Below are positions 42,217 through 51,599 of a DNA stretch of 64,000 bases, piece after piece. The notes below the pieces were generated by a model, which saw only the letters and a program-made list of their open reading frames with translations, did no database searches and was not told the origin of the DNA. Within the stretch, counting starts at the first letter, position 1; each line of letters starts with the position of its first letter. The position numbers and the translations under genes are program-made. The DNA comes from Collimonas sp. OK607 (lineage in GTDB: Bacteria; Pseudomonadota; Gammaproteobacteria; Burkholderiales; Burkholderiaceae_D), in contig NZ_FOKF01000007.1 of assembly GCF_900111995.1 (NCBI RefSeq), positions 1 through 64,000 on the forward strand, read 5' to 3'.

Positions 42217-44649
42217 TCAATGGCCGCCAAACAACTTGAGAATATTTTGCTTCTCATCCTCTTGCGGAGTAATCGGCATCACAGGCCCGGGTACCGGCAG
42301 GCCATCAGGGCCGATTTCGACAGGAGCCGCAGCACCTGCTCCCAGCCCGAGCGAAGCGATGAAGCCATTGCCCGGCGTGAAATTATCGAAGTAAAACTCA
42401 TTGTTGATGGTAGTGATGCCATCCGGCATAGGCATTTGATAGGTCGGCACGCCGCGCAAGGCGCGCCCCATGTACTCGGTCCAGATCGGCAAGGCCAGTT
42501 GCGCACCGAACTCGCGGCTACCCAGAGTCTTGGGCTGGTCATAACCCATCCAGGCCACCGCCACCAGGCTGTTCTGATAACCGGCAAACCAGCCGTCAAA
42601 GGCATCGTTGGTGGTGCCGGTCTTACCAGCCAGGTCGGTACGGTGCAATACGTTGGTGCCGGCGCCGGTGCCGCGTTGCGCCACCGATTGCAGCAGGCTG
42701 GTCATGATGTAGCTGTTACGGGGATCCAGTACCCGCGTGGCATTCTGGCCCGCAATCTGCGGTTCGACCTTGGTCAATACGGCGCCGCGTGAGTCGGTTA
42801 CCTGGGCGATCAAATAAGGATTAACCTTGTAACCGCCATTTGCCAGCACCGCGTAGGCGCCCACCAGTTGCAGCGGCGTGACTTGTCCAGCACCCAGAGC
42901 CAGCGGCAGATAAGGCGGAGTCTTGTCGATATCGAAGCCGAAATGGCTGGTGACGAATTCCTGCGCGTATTTGACGCCGATCGCATCCAGCAAACGGATC
43001 GATATCAGATTCTTCGAACGTTGCAAGCCGGTGCGCAGCGGCATCGGGCCGTCCGGCTGATCGTCGTCTTTCGGTTCCCAGGCGGGCTGGCCCGGTCCAC
43101 CGGGATACGATACCGGCGCGTCGTTAATGATGGACGCCGGTCCGAAGCCCTTTTCCAGCGCTGCCGAATATATGAACGGCTTGAACGTCGAGCCAGGCTG
43201 GCGCCAGGCCTGGGTCACATGGTTGAATTTATTCTGGTTGAAATCGAAGCCGCCTACCAGTGCGCGGATAGCGCCGCTTTGCGGCGTCAGCGACACCAAG
43301 GTGGCTTCGACCTGCGGCAATTGCGTGATTTGCCAGCCTTTGGCGGTATTGATGACGCGGATCACGGACCCTTTTTGAATCCGCAGATTCTTGCCGGCTT
43401 TCGGGCTCAACGCAGCTGCGGCAAGGCGCAAGCCCTCGCCGCTGATGGTGACAGCATTATCGTTGCGCAACATCACCTGCACCTGCTTGGCGTCGGCGCT
43501 CAACACCACGGCCGGTACGATGTCGTCATTGTCTGGCTTGTCCTGCAAGGCATCTTCGACCGCCTGGTCACGCTCGTCGCCAGGGGCCGGCAACTCGATG
43601 CTTGCCTCCGGACCGCGATAGCCGTGGCGCCGGTCGTAATCCATGACGCCCTTGCGTACCGCGTCATACGCCGCCTGCTGGTCGGCTGCATTGAGGGTGG
43701 TGATGACGCTCAGGCCGCGGGTGTAGGTGTCTTCCTTGAATTGCGCGTACAACATCTGGCGCACCATTTCGATGGCGTACTCGGCATGCACGCTGTAGTT
43801 GTTACCCTTGGTCTTGACCTGGATATCTTCCGTCACCGCCTGATCATACTGTTCCTTGGTGATGAACTCGAGGTCGAGCATGCGCTTCAGGATATATTGC
43901 TGGCGTATGTGCGCGCGCTTCGGATTGACCACCGGATTGTAGGCAGAAGGCGCTTTCGGCAATCCGGCCAGCATCGCTGCCTGGGCCAGGGTGATGTCTT
44001 TCAAGTCCTTGCCGAAATAGGTACGTGCCGCGGCGGCGAAACCGAAGGAACGCTGGCCCAGGTAGATCTGATTCATGTAGACCTCAAGAATCTGATCCTT
44101 GCTCAGCGCCGTCTCGATCTTGTAGGCCAGCAGAATTTCATAGATCTTGCGCGAATAGGTTTTTTCGCTCGACAAGAAAACGTTGCGGGCTACCTGCATG
44201 GTGATGGTGCTGGCGCCTTGCGAAGCGCCGCCATGCAAGATATCGGTCAGGCCGGCACGCAGAATGCCGATGACGTCGATGCCGCCATGCTGATAAAAGC
44301 GCGCATCTTCAATCGCCAGCACCGCATTCTTCATGTCCGCCGGAATATCATCCAGCTTGACCAGGCTGCGCCGTTCCTCGCCAAACTCGCCGATCAAGAC
44401 ATGGTCGGCGGTGTAGATGCGCAGCGGCACTTTCGGCCGATAGTCGGTGATCGCGTCGAGCGCCGGCAATTGTGGCGTCATGACTACCAGCGCATACGTC
44501 ACCAGCAAGCCGCCGATGACCACGCCGGCCGCAACCAGGCCGCCGATGGTGAGCAACAGCGCGTGCGCAACGCTGCCCTTGCCGTTTTTCCCGGTCTGGC
44601 CAGAGCGGGACTTATTTGGATCTTGCTTGGTTTTCTGTGTTGATGACAT
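42217..44649 (-). CDS. mrcA: Penicillin-binding protein 1A (bifunctional peptidoglycan synthase)
   Basis: The 810-residue class A PBP has one N-terminal membrane helix (about 30-56), a GT51 glycosyltransferase domain with catalytic Glu114 in IEDARFYQHGG and ASQGASTITMQVARNVFLS, and a transpeptidase domain. The Ser motif is S487-T-F-K490, the S-K-N motif lies in LQRSKNLIS, and K-T-G-T-T is near the C-terminus. It polymerises glycan chains and cross-links peptides in the periplasm. The gene is alone, with a strong terminator downstream. Confidence 0.95.
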   Translation of the reverse strand: MSSTQKTKQDPNKSRSGQTGKNGKGSVAHALLLTIGGLVAAGVVIGGLLVTYALVVMTPQLPALDAITDYRPKVPLRIYTADHVLIGEFGEERRSLVKLDDIPADMKNAVLAIEDARFYQHGGIDVIGILRAGLTDILHGGASQGASTITMQVARNVFLSSEKTYSRKIYEILLAYKIETALSKDQILEVYMNQIYLGQRSFGFAAAARTYFGKDLKDITLAQAAMLAGLPKAPSAYNPVVNPKRAHIRQQYILKRMLDLEFITKEQYDQAVTEDIQVKTKGNNYSVHAEYAIEMVRQMLYAQFKEDTYTRGLSVITTLNAADQQAAYDAVRKGVMDYDRRHGYRGPEASIELPAPGDERDQAVEDALQDKPDNDDIVPAVVLSADAKQVQVMLRNDNAVTISGEGLRLAAAALSPKAGKNLRIQKGSVIRVINTAKGWQITQLPQVEATLVSLTPQSGAIRALVGGFDFNQNKFNHVTQAWRQPGSTFKPFIYSAALEKGFGPASIINDAPVSYPGGPGQPAWEPKDDDQPDGPMPLRTGLQRSKNLISIRLLDAIGVKYAQEFVTSHFGFDIDKTPPYLPLALGAGQVTPLQLVGAYAVLANGGYKVNPYLIAQVTDSRGAVLTKVEPQIAGQNATRVLDPRNSYIMTSLLQSVAQRGTGAGTNVLHRTDLAGKTGTTNDAFDGWFAGYQNSLVAVAWMGYDQPKTLGSREFGAQLALPIWTEYMGRALRGVPTYQMPMPDGITTINNEFYFDNFTPGNGFIASLGLGAGAAAPVEIGPDGLPVPGPVMPITPQEDEKQNILKLFGGH

Positions 44650-44963
44650 AGCAATATTCGATGGAAATAGCCCTGTATCCTACAACATGCCGGGCACTGG
44701 ACCTCGAATGGCTACTAATTGTTACCAATAAATAAGCGCCCCGCCTACCCAGATGACCACTAAATTTCGGTTCTTCACGGATTACCGATAAGCAATGGTA
44801 AAAATAGGACGGACGTAGGGTGGGCACGCTTTTGTGCCCACGCGTGACCGCGATATCCGGAGTAAGGGCCTCCGCGGCACGGAAATAGGCCAGTGCGTGG
44901 ATTGAATTCACGCGTGGGCACAAAAGCGTGCCCACCCTACGAATAAAAAGGGTTCTTCACAGA
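44650..44963. other. Intergenic with repeat element, no gene
   Basis: This 314-bp gap between the mrcA start and the alpha/beta-hydrolase stop holds the 128-bp double-hairpin element at 44814-44941 and otherwise plain AT-leaning DNA. An upstream promoter for mrcA should lie in 44650-44810, but no clear -35/-10 pair stands out. Confidence 0.6.
44814..44941. repeat. GTAGGGTGGGCA-type double-hairpin element, copy 4
   Basis: Arms of 34 bp at 44814-44847 and 44908-44941 are perfect reverse complements. Each arm is also a hairpin (GTGGGCACGC-TTTT-GTGCCCAC). The 60-bp core contains CGCGATATCCGGAGT, shared with copy 1. It is the best preserved copy and lies in the gap between mrcA and the hydrolase. 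Confidence 0.9.
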
Positions 44964-45761
44964 TTAGCGAGAGCCCAACAGGGACTGAATCATCTGACGC
45001 GTGGTAGCCGCAGCCAGTTCCGGAGTTTCCATCGGAAACAGGTGGCCGCCAGGGATCTGCCTGAAATATTTCCCGACCAGGCGCTTGGTCGCGTCGAGTC
45101 CGGCCTGCCGGCATTCGACCGAGTCGACGCCGCCGACAAAACCTATCGGCACCGGAAAACCGCCCTTCAGGACGTTACCCATATTGTGCGGCAGGGTCCG
45201 GTAGACAGCAGTTTCAATATCGCGCCGAAAGCGCAGGACCATGTTGCCCTGGTCTTCTTCCAGCCCGTAGGTAATGTAATCGCGCAACACTTCCGGCGCC
45301 CAACTGGCAAACACCTGCTTGCCGGCGAAGTGTTGGTAGGCAGCTTCGGCGCTGGGCCACAGATTGCGCCGTTTGGCCGAGAACCTGGCTTGCGATACCC
45401 GGTTATCCAGTCCCAACGCTTTCGCGCCGCGCAACAAGCTTGCACGCCAGCCGACCACTACCGGCGTGTCGAGCATCACCACGCAACTGACCAGGTCAGG
45501 ACGCTGGTGCGCCGCCAGCAAGGCCAGGCCGCCGCCCATCGAATGACCGACCAGGATCACCGGCTGCGAATAACGCGCCGCCAGTTCATCAATCAATTCC
45601 TGCACCAGCGCCGGCCAGCCGTCGGTGACGGGATACTTTGGATTATGGGCGTGGATGTCGAGCGAGCGCACGTCGTAATCGTATTCCAGATACTCCAGGA
45701 ACTGCCGATAAGTTCCTGACGGAAAGCTGTTGCCGTGAATGAAGTGCAAAATCGGGTGCAT
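44964..45761 (-). CDS. Alpha/beta hydrolase
   Basis: The 265-residue protein has an alpha/beta-hydrolase fold, with the oxyanion-type start LHFIHGNSFPSGTYRQFLEY, the nucleophile elbow G72-HSMGG (Ser74), and a late His in GGHLFPMETPE. An Asp in the VGGVDSVECRQAG region may be the acid. No signal peptide is present. The substrate is probably an ester, but no evidence narrows it. It stands alone on the minus strand between the repeat element and comEC. Confidence 0.87.
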   Translation of the reverse strand: MHPILHFIHGNSFPSGTYRQFLEYLEYDYDVRSLDIHAHNPKYPVTDGWPALVQELIDELAARYSQPVILVGHSMGGGLALLAAHQRPDLVSCVVMLDTPVVVGWRASLLRGAKALGLDNRVSQARFSAKRRNLWPSAEAAYQHFAGKQVFASWAPEVLRDYITYGLEEDQGNMVLRFRRDIETAVYRTLPHNMGNVLKGGFPVPIGFVGGVDSVECRQAGLDATKRLVGKYFRQIPGGHLFPMETPELAAATTRQMIQSLLGSR

Positions 45762-45896
45762 AAGGTTATTTCATGTATTTCATAAATAAAACAGCGGACC
45801 TGTCTTGATGGGGTCTCATTTAAAACCCAAAACAGCTATGTTCCAAAGGGAATTTTAGAGCTGGCGCTCAGAACCGCATTGCTACCGCTTGCACCG

Positions 45897-48330
45897 TCAA
45901 CGGCCATACCAATAGCGCCGGTGCTGCTCACGATACGTATCGGCGACAATGTTTTCACCGAATTTCAACATGATTGCGCCATCCTGGTCATTGCGTAAGG
46001 TCTCAATCCCCAAAGCCTGGTAACGCTCCAGCACTTGTCGTTGCGGGTGGCGGAAGCGGTTGCGATAGCCGACCTGGAACATGGCGATTTGCGGATCGAC
46101 TTCCGCCAGGAACGCAGCGGTAGACGAAGTACCGCTGCCATGATGAGGCGCTAACAATACGTTGGCCTTCAACTGTCCGGCGTGACTGGTGATGATTTTC
46201 CTTTCCTGTGCCGTTTCCAGGTCTCCCGGCAATAGAACGACGTGTTTGCGGTGGGTGATTTTCAGGGTGCAGCTGTCGGCATTCGGATTATGTCTCCTCG
46301 ACGCTGCCTGCGCCGCTTCCCGCACCGAATAGTGATCGAGATCCGGATACAGCATGTCAAATTTCATGCCTCCCCATTGCCAGTCTTGACCGCCATGGCA
46401 GCGCCGGTGATCTGCTGCAGCCTTGACAATCGGGTGCTCCAGCGGCAGGGATGAATACACGGTGTTCACCTTGACGCTATTCATGATCGACAATGCACCG
46501 CCGGAATGGTCATCGTGGTTATGCGACACCACCAGCGCATCCAGCCCGGTGATGCCGCGCGCTCTCAGGTAAGGAACAATGACGCGGCTGCCGGCATCCG
46601 ATGCGGGTGAATAAGCCGGACCGCTGTCGTACAGCAAGCGGTGATCGGCGGTTTCTATCAGTACCGCCATTCCCTGGCCGACATCCAGCGCCGTAACCCA
46701 CATTTCACCGGCGCCGGGACGACTGCCGTTATCCAGCAGCAAAGGCAGCCAGCCGATCGGCGCCAGCCAGCGCAACGGCCATCCGCGCGGCGCCAGCAAC
46801 CACAAAGTAGCCAGCAGCGCCAATGCAAAAGTCCATGGCTGTGGCAGCGCCGCTTGCCATACAGCAAATGGCAAAGCGCTTAACCAGTTCAGAAAAACCG
46901 CCAGCTGCTCAATCAATGCATGCGCGCCACGCCACAGCCAGGTCGACAGCGGCGCCGGCAGCACGCTGGCAAACAACGTCAACGGCGTGACCACCAGACC
47001 GACCAGCGGAATCGCCAGGGCGTTAGCGAGCGGGCCGATCAACGATACCCGGCCAAACAATAACGTCGTCAACGGCAGCAAGCCGATGGTCACTGCGTAT
47101 TGGGTGGCGCCGGCCATTTTTAATACGCCCAGGAAGCGCACGATGCGTGATTTCCCTTCTACAGCCACGTTCTGGCTACGGCCGACGCTGGTGTACAGGA
47201 TCACGCCGACAGCACAGAACGACAGCCAGAATCCCGGCCATAACAACGCCCAGGGATCGACCAGCAAGACCACCGCCAGGGCGACGCACAACACATGCGA
47301 AACGCTGGCGATGCGGCCACTCCACAAAGCCAGCGCGACTGTCAGCAACATGTATAAGGTGCGTTGCGCCGGTATGCCGAATCCCGCCAGCAGTACGTAA
47401 CACAGCGCCGCCAGCGCTCCGCTCAATGCGGCGACCTTTTGCGCCGGCAATAGCAAAGGCAAGGCTGCTTTGGTGAAGAAGGAGCGGCGCCACAGCGCCG
47501 CCATGATTGCCGCGAACATGCCGGCAATCATCGTGATATGCAGTATTGTACGACCAGGTGGCTGATGCCGGTACGATTGAATACCTCCCAGTCGGACTGA
47601 TCGATGGCACGCTGGTCACCCACTGCAAGCGCCACCAGCACGCCGGCATAACGATGTTCTGGCAAGGCTCGCAAAATCCGCTCGCGCAAACGGCTGCGCA
47701 ATACTTGAATCAGGTTGCCGGGACTGAATACGAATGCCTGCAACTGCCGGTTCTTCAACGCCAGCTTCTGATCGGAACGCACGTAGCCGGTGGCGCGCAG
47801 ATTGCGCTCCAGCAGCCATGCTTCATAGTCGAAAACGGCGGATTCGCGTTCCCGTGCGGACGCTTCAAGCGCACAGTCAGTTGCCAGCGTGCGCCGGGTT
47901 GTACTTGAACCGGCAGCGGTTGACCCGCAGTCTGGTACCAGGCCAGTGCCAGGCGTTTTGGAACGATTGGTGAAACGCCGTCCTGATCCAGAACTTTCTC
48001 TACGGCAAAAGTAAAACGGGCACCTGATTCGAAATAAGACGGCAAGCTGTCAACCGTGCCAATCACGGAGATGTCGCGCCCTTCCCATGCCGACGGCAAC
48101 TCATGCTGTAGGTAATATTGGGCAAGCAGTGCTGCCCAGGTTATACCGAACAAGGCGCCGGCCAGCATGTTCACGGCTGATTTGAGGCATGGATGACCGA
48201 TTTTGCGGGCGGTCACGGCCGGCAATATCGCCAGCAGCAGCAATCCGCACAATAGCCAAACGTCTGGCAGCGACGCCCTGGTTTGCAAAAATGCAACACC
48301 TAGCACGAACCCTATGACGGCGCTGCGCAG
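45897..48330 (-). pseudogene. comEC: comEC/rec2 DNA-uptake channel, broken by two lesions
   Basis: Three reading frames together cover a full ComEC. The N-terminal part (48330 down to about 47840) carries two hydrophobic segments and a DUF4131 region ending RPHGNANPPF. After a 1-bp loss near 47831-47840 the protein continues in another frame (DYEAWLLERNLRATGYVRSD through FNRTGISHLV). At 47542-47551 ten bases stand where about fourteen should encode the S-I-S-G-L motif, again changing frame. The C-terminal part (from 47531, 544 residues) has the competence membrane domain and a metallo-beta-lactamase domain with HNHDDHSGG. The usual start is CTG at 48330 instead of ATG. A full channel cannot be made. 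Confidence 0.85.
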
Positions 48331-48349
48331 ACTCGCCGCCTTGCGCTAC

Positions 48350-49147
48350 TTAAACCAGGGCCGCCAGACGCGGCAATGCGGCGCGGGCGTTGGCGGCAGT
48401 TGCCTGCGCAAGTTCAGGTACGGCCATCCCGCGCAGCTCGGCCAGTACAGCGCCTATGCGGGGAATCTGTTGAGGATGGTTAATGCCGGGATGGAGCCAG
48501 GCGGGCGACATGTCGGGCGCGTCGGTCTCCAGCACCAGCGCGTCCAATGGCAATTCGACTGCCAGACGGCGGATTTGCAGCGCACGCGTAAATGTCATCG
48601 CACCGCCAAAGCCGAGCCGGAAACCCAGGCCAATGAACGCCTCGGCCTGCTGGAAACTACCGTTGAATGCATGGGCGATGCCACCCTGGACTTTGATCCG
48701 GCGCAAATGTTTGAGAAGAATGTCTTGCGAGCGGCGCACGTGCAGCAAGACCGGCAAATCGAATTCGCGCGCCAGTTTCAGCTGTTCAACGTAAAAATGC
48801 TCCTGCTTTTCACGCAAAGGGCCGCTTTCCATGCCGGGGACAAAAAAATCGAGGCCGATTTCGCCGATCGCTACAAAACGCCGGTCGGACACGGCGGCAG
48901 CGATCGTATCGCGCAATGCCAGCAAATCGGTTTCTTCGGCCTGCGGCACGTACAAGGGATGTATGCCCAGCGCATAAGTACAATTAGGCAGTTGCGCAGC
49001 CAGTGCGGCGACCGTCGCGAAATTGGCACGTTCCACCGCCGGAATCACAATCCAGCTGACGTCCTGCTGCTGCGCCGCCGCCGCGACCAGCGTCTGTTCA
49101 CCGGCAAATTCAGCGGCATCGAGATGGCAGTGGGTATCTATCCACAT
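48350..49147 (-). CDS. TatD-family metal-dependent hydrolase
   Basis: The 265-residue protein is a TIM-barrel TatD nuclease/hydrolase. The metal ligands are His6 and His8 in DTHCHLD, a Glu in IGEIGLDFF, His in LLHVRRSQD and HAFNG, and Asp in LETDAPDMSP. It acts in the cytoplasm, probably on DNA 3' ends or D-amino-acyl substrates. It lies upstream of comEC on the same strand with about 20 bp between, a usual pairing in this group. Confidence 0.92.
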   Translation of the reverse strand: MWIDTHCHLDAAEFAGEQTLVAAAAQQQDVSWIVIPAVERANFATVAALAAQLPNCTYALGIHPLYVPQAEETDLLALRDTIAAAVSDRRFVAIGEIGLDFFVPGMESGPLREKQEHFYVEQLKLAREFDLPVLLHVRRSQDILLKHLRRIKVQGGIAHAFNGSFQQAEAFIGLGFRLGFGGAMTFTRALQIRRLAVELPLDALVLETDAPDMSPAWLHPGINHPQQIPRIGAVLAELRGMAVPELAQATAANARAALPRLAALV

Positions 49148-49317
49148 CGGATGATCTTTTCAAAAAAATAGGAAGAGCAAATAGTAAAGACAAGGCTTGA
49201 TAGATTGTTATCCTAGCATGCGCTGATAATGCACTTATATAAGCATCCGGATAAACAATCCGTCGCTCCGGCCCATAGCCTGATAACATGATGCCAAAAA
49301 GTATTTGTTAGAAAGCA

Positions 49318-50322
49318 ATGCAGATGTCCACAGCACACCAGCCGTCACCCCCGTTCGACCAGCGCGAATTCCGCAATGCCCTGGGCACCTTCACCACCGG
49401 CGTCACCATCGTTACCGCTTGCTCGTCCGATGGCAAACTGATTGGCGTCACCGCCAACAGCTTTAATTCGGTCTCGCTCGATCCGCCATTGGTATTGTGG
49501 AGCTTGTCAAAATCGTCCAATAGCCTGGCGGCTTTCGAAGCCGCCGAATATTGGGCGGTGCATATCCTGTCGCATGACCAGGACCAGCTGGCCACCCATT
49601 TCAGCAAGCGCGCGCACGACAAATTCGCCGGTCTCGACCTCGAAACCGGCATGGGCGGCGCGCCGCTGCTGGACGGCTGCACTACCCGCATGCAATGCAA
49701 GACCGCCTACCGCTACGATGGCGGCGACCATATCATCATGGTCGGCGAAGTCATGCACTTTGAACATTCCGACATCGCCCCTCTGGTTTACCAGCGCGGC
49801 AATTACGCCATCGCCACCCGCAAGGAACTGGCCGATGAAGCAGAAGCCTTGATCAAGGCGACCGCTGCTTCCGACAGTTTCGATGAAAATTCGATGAGTT
49901 ACCTGCTCGGCAGCGCCTATTTCCATTTATATGGGAAGCTGCGTGAATTCGGCGCACTGCAGGGCTTGAACGATGCCGAATTTTTCGTGCTGAACACGCT
50001 GGCCGCGCGTAACGGCCGCAGCCTGGCGGAGCTGAACCGCCTGTTCGTCTACGCTGGCCACACGCCGCTGATCAATGTGCTGGACGACATGACCGCGCGC
50101 GGCTTGTTGCAAGTGGTGGTGGATCAGGGCGAGCGCAACGAGCGCGGACTGTTTTACCTGACTGCCATCGGCCAGGCCCTGGCGCAAGAAATTGCCAATG
50201 CAGGCAAGCAAACCGAGCTCGCATTGCTGGGCAGCCTGGGCGCAGTCGACACCATCGCCTTGCGCACGCTGCTGCGGCGCTTCATTACGCTGACCGACGA
50301 AGGCAAGTTGCCGGGTGAGTGA
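49318..50322 (+). CDS. Flavin reductase with C-terminal winged-helix domain
   Basis: The 334-residue protein has an N-terminal flavin-reductase-like domain (about 14-170), with FRNALGTFTTGVTIVTACSS, GVTANSFNSVSLDPPLVLWS and SHDQDQLATHFSK as FMN-binding blocks. The second half (about 195-330) looks like a MarR-type winged helix (LNDAEFFVLNTLAARNGRSL, then NVLDDMTARGLLQVV). The reductase part would supply FMNH2 to a monooxygenase, and none is nearby. The tail may serve as an autoregulator or oligomerisation domain. It opens a forward-strand series with LysR, MFS, DUF2848 and amidase genes. Confidence 0.87.
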   Translation: MQMSTAHQPSPPFDQREFRNALGTFTTGVTIVTACSSDGKLIGVTANSFNSVSLDPPLVLWSLSKSSNSLAAFEAAEYWAVHILSHDQDQLATHFSKRAHDKFAGLDLETGMGGAPLLDGCTTRMQCKTAYRYDGGDHIIMVGEVMHFEHSDIAPLVYQRGNYAIATRKELADEAEALIKATAASDSFDENSMSYLLGSAYFHLYGKLREFGALQGLNDAEFFVLNTLAARNGRSLAELNRLFVYAGHTPLINVLDDMTARGLLQVVVDQGERNERGLFYLTAIGQALAQEIANAGKQTELALLGSLGAVDTIALRTLLRRFITLTDEGKLPGE

Positions 50323-50405
50323 GCAAGAAGCATGAGCAAGAGCGTGCAAAGAACGGCAATGCGCTACACTAAAGTTTTACCCATGATCGACTCTCGACAG
50401 CGCCG

Positions 50406-51356
50406 ATGAACATCCGCTTCCTCGAAACTTTCGTCTGGCTGGCGAAATTGAAAAATTTCCGGCTGACGGCGGAAAAACTGCATACCACCCAGGCCGCGGT
50501 ATCTAGCCGCATCGCCACGCTGGAACAGGATTTCGGCGTGCGCCTGTTCGATCGCGGCGCGCGCGAAGTTGCCTTGACCACCGATGGCAGCAAGGCATTG
50601 GTGTATGCCGAACGCATCGTCAAGCTGATGCGCGAAATGAAGGAAGACATGTCGGCCCGCGACAACTATTCGGGCGTGCTGCGGATAGGCGTGATCGAAT
50701 CGATCGTCCATAGCTGGTTCCCGGACTTGATCGGCCGCATCCACAAACTGTTTCCGCAACTGGAAATCGAAATCGCCAGCGACACCACCATCCACTTGCG
50801 CGAGCAGTTCAGCAAGGGTGATCTGGATCTTGTACTGCAGGCGGAACCGGTGATCGCGCCGAATATCCGCAATCTCAAATTGTGCGAATTGCCGATGCGC
50901 TGGGTCGGCAGCAGCAAACTGGAAATCGGCAACGAAACCCTGAGTCTGTCCGATCTGGCGGCCTTCCCGCTGGTCAGCTTTGCCCGCAACTCCGGGCCCC
51001 ATACCATCATCGAACAACTGTTTTCCAACAGCGAACGCGGCTCGCTGCACATCAATTGCATTACTTCGGTGGCGACCATGATACGGCTGGTCAGCGATGG
51101 CTTCGGCGTTGCCGTGGTGCCGCCGGCGATCATCCAGCGCGAGCTCAATGACGGCAGCTTGCAACTGCTGCGGGTCGACGCCGATTTCCCGGCTTTGTTG
51201 CTGATGGCCTCCTTCCGCAACGATCCGGAAAATGCGCTGACTGAAACGATTGCCAGCATCGCCCAGGAAACCGCTTCCGAATTCGCACTGAATTGGGGAC
51301 CTGAAATCGCCAGGCTGCCGGCCGGTCCGCTGGAACTCCCCTTTCCGCCTGCCTAG
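50406..51356 (+). CDS. LysR-family transcriptional regulator
   Basis: The 316-residue protein has an N-terminal LysR winged helix (MNIRFLETFVWLAKLKNFRL through FGVRLFDRGAREV) and a standard effector-binding domain (about 90-295). It lies in the same direction as its neighbours, 84 bp after the flavin reductase and 243 bp before the MFS gene, so it could control either. The effector is probably the substrate of the MFS/DUF2848/amidase set; this is inference. Confidence 0.9.
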   Translation: MNIRFLETFVWLAKLKNFRLTAEKLHTTQAAVSSRIATLEQDFGVRLFDRGAREVALTTDGSKALVYAERIVKLMREMKEDMSARDNYSGVLRIGVIESIVHSWFPDLIGRIHKLFPQLEIEIASDTTIHLREQFSKGDLDLVLQAEPVIAPNIRNLKLCELPMRWVGSSKLEIGNETLSLSDLAAFPLVSFARNSGPHTIIEQLFSNSERGSLHINCITSVATMIRLVSDGFGVAVVPPAIIQRELNDGSLQLLRVDADFPALLLMASFRNDPENALTETIASIAQETASEFALNWGPEIARLPAGPLELPFPPA

Positions 51357-51599
51357 GCAGGTGTGGCACCATTTGTGCGCGCATCCCTCCCTAGCGCCCC
51401 ACTTTTGCTCATAAGATTTTCCATTCAATCGCGCTGACAATTTCTTGTTGGACAGCCGTTAATCGACTGCGCATACTCAAATCGTCCGGTAGCCAAGATT
51501 GTTTGCAATACATCTGGCCATCGGTGACGGTCGTCACAGAAACACCGCGCCATCCTTCGCCAATTGCTGCGAAGCAAATCCATTTTCGGGTGACATCAA

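Noticed and set aside
42868-44643. Long open frame opposite to mrcA
   Set aside because: It has no recognisable domain and lies wholly antisense to a clear PBP1A gene with standard motifs, so it reflects GC-rich codon bias.
47542-47840. Programmed frameshifts in comEC
   Set aside because: No slippery heptamer is present at either point, and the second changes conserved residues, so mutation is more likely.
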